Source: Bacillota bacterium (GTDB lineage: Bacteria; Bacillota; Clostridia; Lachnospirales; Anaerotignaceae). From it: a stretch of DNA of 64,000 bases. Shown one piece after another: positions 27,158-35,800 of the stretch. Location of the stretch: positions 1 to 64,000 of the forward strand of contig JAAVYN010000034.1 of the NCBI GenBank assembly GCA_022791155.1. The letters are read 5' to 3'. Below the pieces are notes generated by a model, which was given only the letters and a program-made list of their open reading frames with translations, was not told the origin of the DNA and ran no database searches. Position numbers and translations under genes: made by a program. The stretch's first letter is position 1, and the number at the start of each line of letters is the position of its first letter.

Positions 27158-28064
27158 AGTATATATTCCTCCGATAAAAACGCAGGGAATAAAAACAAAA
27201 ATTGTTCCTTTGATAAAAAACAACGCTTATTTATCTGAAAAAAGTGTCTGGATTGAACCTTTTATGGGCTCGGGAGTTGTTGGGTTTAATGTTGCGCCTT
27301 CAACTGCAATTTTTGCAGATATAAATCCACATATTATTGCGTTTTATAACCAGATTAAGGAGGGCAACATTACTTCCCGTTGTGTTAGAGATTTTCTTGA
27401 AAAAGAAGGGAAGCTTCTGTCTAAAGATGGTGACGCATATTATTATGAAGTGCGACAACGTTTTAATCAAAAACATGATCCGTTGGATTTTCTCTTTTTG
27501 AATCGTTCTTGCTTCAATGGTGTGATACGGTTTAACAAAAGTTTTGAATTTAATGTCCCTTATGGACACAAGCCGCAGCGTTTTTCAAAGGCATACATTA
27601 CAAAAATCGTGAATCAGTTAGCTCATGTTGAGCAATTATTTAAGAAAAATAGCTGGTTCTTTCTTTGTCAATCTTTTGAGCAAACTATAAATATGGCGGA
27701 TAAAAACTCATTTATTTATTGTGATCCTCCTTATATTGGCCGTCATGTTGATTATTATGACAGTTGGAATGAGGAGTTAGAAATATTTTTATGTGAGGCA
27801 TTAAGGACTTCAAATGCTAAATTTATGTTATCAACATGGGATCATAATGATTATCGGAAAAATGAGTATATAGAGAAAATATGGTCTTTTTGCAATAAGC
27901 TTACACATGAGCATTTTTATCATGTAGGAGCAAAAGAAACAAATAGAAATTCAATAATGGAGGCGCTGCTTACTAATTATGTTACAACAGGAAATTCAAA
28001 TTTAATGGTAGATCGAAATAAACAGATAGCCATATTTGATTTTGATGATGCTACTTCCATGTAG
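27144..28064 (+). CDS. DNA adenine-N6 methyltransferase, M.EcoRV-like (D12 class)
   Basis: A 306-residue Dam-like methylase that protects the host DNA against the preceding nuclease. The AdoMet-binding motif FMGSG is at residues 40-44 and the catalytic DPPY at 194-197 (YCDPPYIGRHVDYY). The opening VYIPPIKTQGIKTKIVP and LDFLFLNRSCFNGVIRFN also match M.EcoRV as I recall it. Start ATG 27144 overlaps the nuclease gene by 14 bases, an arrangement that couples their translation. The EcoRV genes of Escherichia coli are, as far as I recall, divergent, so the tandem order here differs. AT-rich like its partner. Confidence 0.93.
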   Translation: MLTDKVYIPPIKTQGIKTKIVPLIKNNAYLSEKSVWIEPFMGSGVVGFNVAPSTAIFADINPHIIAFYNQIKEGNITSRCVRDFLEKEGKLLSKDGDAYYYEVRQRFNQKHDPLDFLFLNRSCFNGVIRFNKSFEFNVPYGHKPQRFSKAYITKIVNQLAHVEQLFKKNSWFFLCQSFEQTINMADKNSFIYCDPPYIGRHVDYYDSWNEELEIFLCEALRTSNAKFMLSTWDHNDYRKNEYIEKIWSFCNKLTHEHFYHVGAKETNRNSIMEALLTNYVTTGNSNLMVDRNKQIAIFDFDDATSM

Positions 28065-28396
28065 TCATAAAATAATAATTTTTTTGAAAAGGCTGTTGCT
28101 TTCCAAGCTTGATAAGAACTTTTTAAGCTTCTTTTTTCTTTATGGATTGTGAAAAATGCTTCATCTGGTGTGGTTGTTTGTTTTAGTTTTCTCAATTGTT
28201 CGTGCTGCATATGAGAAAGTTGTGTCATTTGACGCCCAGACAATTGATTGCATTTCAAAAAAGTGCGGGCAAACATATGCCGTGAAGGCATTTGTTTTCA
28301 TTGGCACATGTTTGCCATGGGCATTCGGCGTTCAAAAATAAAAACGGAAGGGATTTGCGGCAAAGTTTGTGCAGAATTGCCGCGTGGAACAGGGCT
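28065..28396 (+). other. Right flank of the RM cassette with weak terminator-like hairpin
   Basis: No gene is supported here. AAGCTT at 28105-28110 and 28125-28130 can pair across a 14-base loop and is followed by CTTTTTTCTTT, a weak intrinsic terminator for the methylase transcript. Composition returns to that of the host genes by about 28200. A short open frame (28156-28341) has no ribosome binding site. Confidence 0.4.
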
Positions 28397-29326
28397 ATGA
28401 GTTTTAATGAATTTTTCAGCAAAAACCAAGTTATACTCATGGAAGGGGCTTTGGGCGAGAGGCTCAAGCGTGAATATGGGCTCAAAATTGACGGCACAGT
28501 TGCTATGGCTGGCCTCATATACACTGAAAAGGGGAGGCGGGCGTTAACAGAGCTTTGGGGCGGATATATTTCCACAGCCAAAAAATATCATCTTCCATTC
28601 ATTGCCACAACGCCAACGCGGCGGGCAAACCGTCAAAGAGTTGGCGAAAGCGGATTTGACAGCAATATAATGGCTGACAATGTGAATTTTTTGAGAGAGT
28701 TGAAGGAAAAAAGCGGCGCTGACATGTGCATAGGCGGGCTTATGGGTTGCAAGGGCGATGCATACACTGGAGAGGGAGCCATGAGCGCCGAATGCGCCAA
28801 GGAATTTCATGCATGGCAGGCGGAACTGTTTCGAAAAGCCGGTGTGGATTTTCTTTTGGCCGGAATAATGCCATGTCTTTCAGAGGCTTTGGGAATGGCA
28901 AAGGCAATGGAAGCCACGAAAGTTCCATATATAATAAGCTTCACAACACAAAAAAATGGCTGCCTTATAGACGGCACAACCATTGACATGGCAATTGAGG
29001 CCATTGACAGTGCCACAATGCAAAACCCTGTTTGTTATATGACAAACTGTGTTCACCCTTTGATTGTTTCTGAAGCGCTGTCACAGCCATTCAACAAAAC
29101 GGAGAGGGTTGAAAAACGATTCTGCGGCATACAGGCAAACACATCACCGCTTTCATACAGCGAGCTTGACGGAAATGCAGAGCTCAAAACATCGCCGCCA
29201 AATGAGCTGGCAGAGGCCATGAAAAAACTCAGGGTTGAAAATGGCCTCAAAATATTTGGCGGCTGCTGCGGAACTGACAACAGCCACATTGAGGAGATTG
29301 CCCGTGTTTTGTCGGCACAAAACTGA
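28397..29326 (+). CDS. Homocysteine S-methyltransferase-like protein
   Basis: A 309-residue zinc-dependent methyltransferase of the Hcy-binding (MmuM/BHMT) family, which moves a methyl group from S-methylmethionine or a betaine to homocysteine. The three zinc-ligand cysteines are in place: C218 (MTNCVHP) and C290/C291 (GGCCGTDNSHI). The MEGALGERLKREYG opening is typical. The methyl donor cannot be told by eye. Start ATG 28397 is chosen by alignment with the family; its ribosome binding site is weak. A longer frame from 28292 has 35 leading residues without family resemblance. Confidence 0.88.
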   Translation: MSFNEFFSKNQVILMEGALGERLKREYGLKIDGTVAMAGLIYTEKGRRALTELWGGYISTAKKYHLPFIATTPTRRANRQRVGESGFDSNIMADNVNFLRELKEKSGADMCIGGLMGCKGDAYTGEGAMSAECAKEFHAWQAELFRKAGVDFLLAGIMPCLSEALGMAKAMEATKVPYIISFTTQKNGCLIDGTTIDMAIEAIDSATMQNPVCYMTNCVHPLIVSEALSQPFNKTERVEKRFCGIQANTSPLSYSELDGNAELKTSPPNELAEAMKKLRVENGLKIFGGCCGTDNSHIEEIARVLSAQN

Positions 29327-29390
29327 TTCAAAAAACTTCCTGCTGACAATGCATAAAAAGAGATTAAATTTAGAAGTTTGAATTCAAAAA

Positions 29391-29436
29391 AACCGCCAAA
29401 AAACGGAAATTGTGTTTTTGACGGTTCTTTTTTGTT
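29391..29436 (+). terminator. Intrinsic terminator after the methyltransferase gene
   Basis: AACCG pairs with CGGTT, then after one mismatch a further seven or so A-T/G-C pairs form (29391-29404 with 29414-29426), followed by CTTTTTTG. The A-rich left side may also stop the convergent sipL transcript. Confidence 0.6.
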
Positions 29437-29515
29437 ATATGGAAATTTTTGACGTTAGCCATAGTTTGTCATTCTGGAAAAATGTTTTGGCTTGAAGCGG
29501 GACATAATTCAAAAT

Positions 29516-31072
29516 TCAAATGGTTTTTAGTATGAGTATCTTTTGTCCGGGGAAAATTTTGTCCGGGTTTTCAATGTCGTTCACCATGAGTATGTTTTCA
29601 ACAGTTGTGTTGAATTTTTTTGCTATTTTCCACAAGCTGTCGCCGCTTTGAACAACATATATTACAACGGAGGCGGTTTTTATGCCGTCACATTCATCGT
29701 CAGGGGCGATGTCCACAACGATTGATGCATTTTCAATTCGGTTCACATTGACTTCTGTCACAATTGCTGCTGAAACTTCCACTTCACGCCCGCTGAGCAT
29801 GTTGACAGATATTCTGTCAACCCATGTTTCGGCATCGGCCATGTCTCCCTCACGGGCCGGCGGTATGTCTATGACCTGTTCAAAGGGAACCATAAATTCC
29901 AGTGCAGAAACGGGTGTCGAATCGTCTTTGGCTATGTATAGCATTGAAACCTTGAGCCCGCCTTCAACAATGACGCTTCCGTCTTCAACACGGGCCGGAT
30001 CGGGGGACACTGTTCCCCAGCATTTTATGACCTGCATTATGTCGGGGTTGTCGCGCTCAACAGGAACGGCGTCTTTTATGAACGTTTTGGCTGTGTTGCT
30101 TCCAACATGAACGCCATATTCCATTTCTTCTTTTTGAACTTTCACAGGGACAGCAATTGAATAGGCGTCTTCTATGTATTCAACGTTTTCGCAGCCTCTT
30201 GCGCCGCATGAAGCCTGTATTATGATTTCGACATCGGCAATTCTGTCTTCGCCTTCAGAATTGGGCACAGCAAAGCATTCTGTTTTTTCAACTGTTATCT
30301 TTCCGAAGGGGAGCATATCATCACTGACTTCGGGAATTTCAACAGTCCCGCTGACGGGCATATAAAATTCACAGGCTTCAACGGCGCTTTCATCATCAAT
30401 GCCTGTATATAAAAGGCTTATGACAGCTTCGGCTTTTATGCTGACTCCGCCTTTGACAGCTTTCAGTTCTTTTTGGGATATTGTTGTGTCACATTGAAGT
30501 ATCTCGCCTATGTCGGGCTTTGTTCTGTCAATGGCAAACTGGTCTCTTATGTTGAATGTGTCCTTTTTGATTTCAGTGTCGGCGGCCATTGCGAGTGTGC
30601 TATATTTGAGCTGAAGGCCGTCGCCGGAGGCGTCAGAAGCCACTTCACTGACATTGCTTTCCCAAACCGCGGCGTCAAGCGCGACAATGGCTTTCACGCC
30701 AATTTTTCTGTCATTTATAAGCCTATATTCCAAATGCTCCAAACGGCACGAGGCCGAAATGTCACTTTGACGTGTTACGTTGTCAACATTTATGAAATCC
30801 TCAAAATTTATGTCTTCTGTCATGCTGTGAACCGGCTTTTCCGATTTTTTGGCGGCATATAAAATTTCAATGCGCAAACAGCCTTTAACCCCAATTTTAT
30901 CTTCCAATGGTTTTTCTTCAGTCAAATAGCAACTGCCTTGAACTTTCATAAGCTCCATTATGTCATTTTTGACATCTGGCACAATCACGTCGCCCTCAAC
31001 CAAAACCTGTGTTTGGCCGCGGCCTGTTTCCTTTCGTTCCCTGACATTAGTTTTTATAAGCTCAAACGGCAT
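29516..31072 (-). CDS. Spore coat morphogenesis protein SipL (SPOCS and LysM domains)
   Basis: A 518-residue cytoplasmic protein of the SipL type. In Clostridioides difficile SipL binds SpoIVA and tethers the coat to the forespore. Visible are three copies of the SPOCS (DUF3794) fold, each with a VPD/KPDI-type strand (residues about 25-140, 165-300, 330-450; e.g. RTKPDIGEILQCDTT and RDNPDIMQVIKCWGT), and a C-terminal LysM domain (about 470-518, YVVQSGDSLWKIAKKFNTTV). Length and order match the known protein. RBS AGGAGGG precedes ATG 31072. It marks the organism as a spore former. Confidence 0.93.
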   Translation of the reverse strand: MPFELIKTNVRERKETGRGQTQVLVEGDVIVPDVKNDIMELMKVQGSCYLTEEKPLEDKIGVKGCLRIEILYAAKKSEKPVHSMTEDINFEDFINVDNVTRQSDISASCRLEHLEYRLINDRKIGVKAIVALDAAVWESNVSEVASDASGDGLQLKYSTLAMAADTEIKKDTFNIRDQFAIDRTKPDIGEILQCDTTISQKELKAVKGGVSIKAEAVISLLYTGIDDESAVEACEFYMPVSGTVEIPEVSDDMLPFGKITVEKTECFAVPNSEGEDRIADVEIIIQASCGARGCENVEYIEDAYSIAVPVKVQKEEMEYGVHVGSNTAKTFIKDAVPVERDNPDIMQVIKCWGTVSPDPARVEDGSVIVEGGLKVSMLYIAKDDSTPVSALEFMVPFEQVIDIPPAREGDMADAETWVDRISVNMLSGREVEVSAAIVTEVNVNRIENASIVVDIAPDDECDGIKTASVVIYVVQSGDSLWKIAKKFNTTVENILMVNDIENPDKIFPGQKILILKTI

Positions 31073-31153
31073 ATTTACCCTCCTGTTCTATACTTAAAAA
31101 TTAAATCCGCTAATTAAGTATATTATCAGCAGGGGCTTTTATTCCAAAAACAT

Positions 31154-31633
31154 TCAGCTGGAGAAAAACTTTGCCAGTTCGCCCACAATGAGGCTTGTGA
31201 GAATGCGGCGGGGCAAAACAACAATGTCTTTTTTTCGCGTGAGTATGTAACTTCCGTTTTTGATGTCCATTTCCAAATATCCCTGAGGATAGCTTTTCAT
31301 GTTTCCAGAGCAGTTCACATGGAGAAAGCCGTCGCTAAGTTCAATTGACACATATGGCCCCAGGGCGAAAGGAGGTTTTTTGATGTATAGCTTTTTCATT
31401 ATCGATCGCGATATAAATATCATTAGAAACATTAAAACGGCGGCCGCCGCCAATATGGCTGCAATCAGCAAGTTCCTTTTCAAAGCGGCGGAGAATATGG
31501 CGCCGCCGAGACATATAGCGGTCAAAACCGAAAACACTATAATAAGCGGCCAGCTTCTTTTTTTTGCATAAATCCCAACATAATGTTTTATTTCTTCCGG
31601 CATCAACTCAAATGTTGTTTTGAACCTGTACAT
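31154..31633 (-). CDS. Two-helix membrane protein (YcxB-like)
   Basis: A 159-residue membrane protein. After a 26-residue soluble start (MYRFKTTFELMPEEIKHYVG) come two membrane helices (about 29-50 and 54-76), then a soluble C-domain with LYIKKPPFALGPYVSIELSDG and a strand-rich pattern ending in VLPRRILTSLIVGELAKFF. This layout and the VLPRR element resemble the YcxB-like family, whose function is unknown. Start ATG 31633 after GAAAGGTG. It is next to, and in the same direction as, the Lys-rich membrane protein gene; the gap is only 22 bases, so they are probably co-transcribed. Confidence 0.65.
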   Translation of the reverse strand: MYRFKTTFELMPEEIKHYVGIYAKKRSWPLIIVFSVLTAICLGGAIFSAALKRNLLIAAILAAAAVLMFLMIFISRSIMKKLYIKKPPFALGPYVSIELSDGFLHVNCSGNMKSYPQGYLEMDIKNGSYILTRKKDIVVLPRRILTSLIVGELAKFFSS

Positions 31634-31655
31634 ATTTATTCACCTTTCAGGACAT

Positions 31656-32678
31656 TTATTTCTTTTCGTTCACAAGACGATATTCGCCTGTTTGCAGATC
31701 ATATTCATATATGTTGTTGTTTTCAAGGGAGACATAATATTTTGCCACAATTTCATTTGTGTCACTTTCGCTTTTGCGGTATACATTGACGCCATAGCAA
31801 AGGTCATCGCCTATGAACGCCTGACCTATGTCAAATATCTCATCATAGCTTTCCAAAGGCTCGGGAAGTTCATCGGTTTTGGCTGACATAAATTCGCTCA
31901 GTTTGGAATAGGCATCGTCTCTTGTGACTTCCTTCTTTTTTTCCTCAGGCCGTGGAACTTCGCCCGTTTCCACAGAAGCGGTGATGACATAGTCCTTCTC
32001 AACAGTTTCCATTTTGATTTTGAACAGTTTGGTTTCGTCTTCTGTTTCAATTATATATATCAGTGGGTCGCCGTCTTTGCTGTTCATTGGAACATAGTTA
32101 AGCTCGCCCGAGAGATAGTCGCCATATTGCGTGGCTTCCTCGGGCTTGATGGCCGATTTTTTGTATACATATTTTATTTCCTGACTGTCGCCTTCCGGCT
32201 CTATTATCTGCTTGAGCTTTATTTCTTTGCCAAGAAATGAGGATATGGAAGCAACAGAACTTCCGCCTATTGAATATTCCTCGGCGACAACGGGCTTGCT
32301 TGCAGGCTCTCTTGTGGCTATGAGATAGCCTATGGAGGCAGAAGCAAGGAACACAATCAATATGATTGGAATGAGAACTTTTTTGTTTATATTAAACTTA
32401 ACTTTTTTATCATCTGACTTAGGCTTTTTTGAAGCTTTTGCAGATTTTTTTGATGCAGCATTGGCCTTTTTGGCTTCGATTTTAGCTTTTTTGGCTTCAG
32501 CTTTAGCTTTTTTTGTTTCAGCTTTAGCCGCGTTTTTAACTTTTTTGGCTTCAGTTTTGGAAGCATTTTTAGCTTTTTTTGCTTCTAACTTGGCGCTTTT
32601 CGCCTCTAATTTGGCAGAAAGTTTAGCTTTTTTGGCTTCAGCCTTAGCTTTTTTTGCCTCAGATTTATCTTTTTTCAT
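31656..32678 (-). CDS. Membrane protein with histone-like Lys/Ala-rich cytoplasmic tail
   Basis: A 340-residue protein of unknown function with a striking architecture. Residues 1-100 are a Lys/Ala/Glu repeat region built of units such as EAKKAKA, recalling histone H1 tails. A single membrane helix follows (about 101-121, VLIPIILIVFLASAS). The remaining 215 residues face outside and are beta-rich and acidic. Topology by positive charge puts the Lys-rich part in the cytoplasm, where it could bind nucleic acid or acidic partners. No enzyme motif is seen. Start ATG 32678 after AAGAGGA. It is downstream of the S-layer gene but separated by a terminator. Confidence 0.7.
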   Translation of the reverse strand: MKKDKSEAKKAKAEAKKAKLSAKLEAKSAKLEAKKAKNASKTEAKKVKNAAKAETKKAKAEAKKAKIEAKKANAASKKSAKASKKPKSDDKKVKFNINKKVLIPIILIVFLASASIGYLIATREPASKPVVAEEYSIGGSSVASISSFLGKEIKLKQIIEPEGDSQEIKYVYKKSAIKPEEATQYGDYLSGELNYVPMNSKDGDPLIYIIETEDETKLFKIKMETVEKDYVITASVETGEVPRPEEKKKEVTRDDAYSKLSEFMSAKTDELPEPLESYDEIFDIGQAFIGDDLCYGVNVYRKSESDTNEIVAKYYVSLENNNIYEYDLQTGEYRLVNEKK

Positions 32679-32739
32679 AACACAATTCCTCTTAAAAAAA
32701 TATACGCATTTTTAACAACATATTTTGGAGCTGTTTCAA

Positions 32740-32778
32740 AAAATTCCGGCGCAGCCGTTCAGGCCGTACCGGAATTTT
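32740..32778 (-). terminator. Intrinsic terminator after the S-layer gene
   Basis: A perfect 10-bp stem (32740-32749 with 32769-32778; AAAATTCCGG arms on the minus strand) is followed on the minus strand by a run of Ts. It separates the S-layer transcript from the downstream Lys-rich membrane protein gene. Confidence 0.75.
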
Positions 32779-32871
32779 CTGGTCTGAATTTTGTTTGAAC
32801 ACTTTTCTGTTTTAGATATGTTGTTTTTGATGTGAAATCATACAAAACAGAGGTTGCATCCAATTTTTATT

Positions 32872-35800
32872 TTAGTAAGGCTCCTCGTTTTCAGCAAGGA
32901 ATCTAACCTCCCAATGCGAGTCACGGCGGCCTATGCTGTAACCTGGGTTTTCAGGGTCGCGTGTTTCAACGTCAACAAATGTGAGCAAAAGTTTTCCGGC
33001 CACATTTCCGCTTGCATCGCAAATGGGGTAAGGGAAATAGATTGTGTCGTTGTGCAATATGTTGCCGAACTCTATGTCAATTCTTCGGATTGCTCTTTCG
33101 CCGCTGTCTGTTTTCACAGTGCTATATGACAATATGGCGAAATTGCGTGTGTTTTCAATTCCTCTGACAACAACGTCTGTGCCTTTTTGCGCCGAGCATT
33201 CAATATATTCCTCAAACACTTCGCGGGTGAGCGGCGCAAGCGTTGTTCCGTCGCCAGGGATATAATAGAGTTCTTCATTGAACGAAAGTGACAGCCTTCC
33301 GAAATATGCAGTGCCAAATTTTGCATCGGCATTTGTTACAACAGTTTTTGCAACAAGCGTTGGCGGAAGAACGTCAGCCGGCGTTATGTTTCTTTCGAAA
33401 GCTATGTCGGAGTCGCCGCCGACATTCGCCTCGCCGCCGCCCAAATTGGCGCGTGCCACAGCAAAGAGAACGTAATATATTCCTCTTTCAAGGCCGCTGA
33501 CAGACACGGTTGCGCTGTATTCGCGGGCCGAGCTGCTGTATGTGGTTTTTGTTGAACCAAAGCCCACAGGCTTGACGCCCAACGTTTCCTCGCCGTTTCG
33601 AATGACAGTTTTGACGGTGTCAATCTGGCTTGGCTTGATTGTATATTTTCCTTCGCTGTCTACATCGAACCACTGGCCAACGCTGTTTTGCGGAACCATA
33701 ACCCAGTCGATTGAAGAATTTTTGTCGGCTATGATTTTCACGGTTGCGCTGTCTTCATCTCTGCTGACAACCTGAAGGCGGAGCACAGGCGGCGCCACTT
33801 TCAGTGTTTTGAAAGATCTATATTTGACCTCTGAAGGTTCTGGCGGAACGCCCTTAAGGAAATAATACATGTCATATTCCGTTTCGGGCTTGAGGCCGTC
33901 AATTGTGACAGGGGTTTCAACATTTCCGCTTGGTATGTCGTCGCTTCCGGTCACGCCGTCAACGGGCTTGAGCGCGCCGCTCATAACTTGAAGGGCGCTT
34001 GGCGGGTTGCTTGGGTCTATAACGCCTTTGGGGGCTATGATGTAGTAGAACTTACATTTCTTGTTTGTCATTATGACTGGTGTGATGAGTGTGTCGCCAA
34101 TGAGTGAACCTTCTGTGGCAACGCCGTTGTGGTCAACTTTTGGCTCAAGCCGTGGATAGCGATATTTTCCGTCTTCCTCTAAGCTGTGCTCAGGTTTTGT
34201 GATGTCCTCAAGGAAGTATGGAATTGACACATCGGTGAACGGCGCTGTCAGCACAAATTCCTTGGGATAGTTGACCTCTGTCACGCCGCTTTCTATGGCT
34301 GAAGCATAGCCGCCTTTTGGGTTTCCGGCAAGTGCGGAAAGCAGTGTTTTTGAACCAATCACGCACTTAACGCCTATTTTAACGGTGTAGCCCCAGCTGT
34401 CTCTGTCAGTGTCGCCGTTTATGCTGTAGAAGCGTATGCCATATTCTCTTTTTGTGAGCTCGTTGAACGGCTCAAATTTGTATCTCAAAACTTTGTCACT
34501 TTGTGTTTCGTCAGGGTTTGTGTCATCGCCGGAGTCGTCAGGGTTATCCCAAACCTTGTCTTCCCTGTCTGTTATATAGTGAAGCGTTGTGGCGCCGTTT
34601 TCAGTTATTGTTGGCATATAGTCCTTTGGCATGAACACGCCGTCTTCATTTTTTTCATACAGATAGAACTGAACGGTTGTGTCAGACTCAAATATCATGT
34701 CAAAAAGGACTTCATCAGCTGTTTTTATGGCCTGCGGATCCATTTCGAACGTGATGTCCATGTCTTCGGGGGCCTCTGTTCTTGTGAGCTGAACAAGTGG
34801 AGCCACTGTTTTGAAAACATCGCCGCGGGTTCTGTCTTTCATGCGATTGTTGGAAGTGTCAATTATGGCGTTAAACTCAAATTGATACCTCTGGCCGCTG
34901 TTGAGGTCGAGGGCGGCGCTTGGGAATTTGACAAATGTTTTTCCCTCGTCGTCTAAGCCTATTTCAGCTTTTGAATAGTCAATTGGCATGAGTTTTTCTT
35001 CCATTTCTGTCACGTCATAAAGCGCTATGTTGTCGGCAAGTGTTTCCGGCTCAAGCTCTTTGTTTGTGAGGCGGCTCCAAACCTCCTCGTTGAACCATAT
35101 TGTGATGTCGCTTTCAACTCGCGGTTCGCCGTTTATTTCTGAAGAAAACTCAAGCGGAAGGAGACGCGGCGGATATATGTCCGACGTTTTTATTGTGAGT
35201 TTTTTAACGGCAGAAGTGTTCAGCGATTTGTCGCGGGCGGCCACATAAAGGTCATATGACGTTTCAGGCTCAAGGCCGCTCACTTTTATCATTCCTTCAG
35301 TGTCAGCTTTGAGGGCGAGACGGCCGCTTTTGAGAACGTTGTTTCCGGTTACAACAGCATCCTTTGCTTCTTCGCTGTCCAGTGGCGGCGGTGTGAGGGC
35401 CGGGAACACTGGCGGTGGATAGTCGGTGCCTCTTTTGACAACAACCCAGTGGAGCGTGCAGTCTTCATCGGTTTTGATGCGCACGTCAACGGCTTTGTCA
35501 GCTATTTTGTCAGATTTTGGGAAACCGTCAATAATCTTTGGTGGTGTGACGTCTTTTGTGGTTGCCGACAGTTTTTTGACAGCCGAAACATTTTCGCCAT
35601 CGCTGAGGACAATGTAGAGGTCATATTCTGTTTTTTCCTCAAGGCCGCTTATTGTGAATGTTTCAATTTCATTTTTCTTGGCTCTTTTGATTTTTCCGTG
35701 GCCAACATCGCCGTCAAGGCGGTCGTTGATGAGTTCTCTGTCGGTTGGGGCCTGACTTGCTTTGGGGAATATGCCCCAATATATTGTGACGTCTTTGGTT

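Noticed and set aside
28156..28341. 61-codon open frame after the methylase gene
   Set aside because: No ribosome binding site, no similarity that I recognise, and composition like noncoding DNA.
26015..28396. RM cassette as part of a mobile element
   Set aside because: No transposase, integrase, target duplication or flanking inverted repeats could be seen; only the composition suggests transfer.
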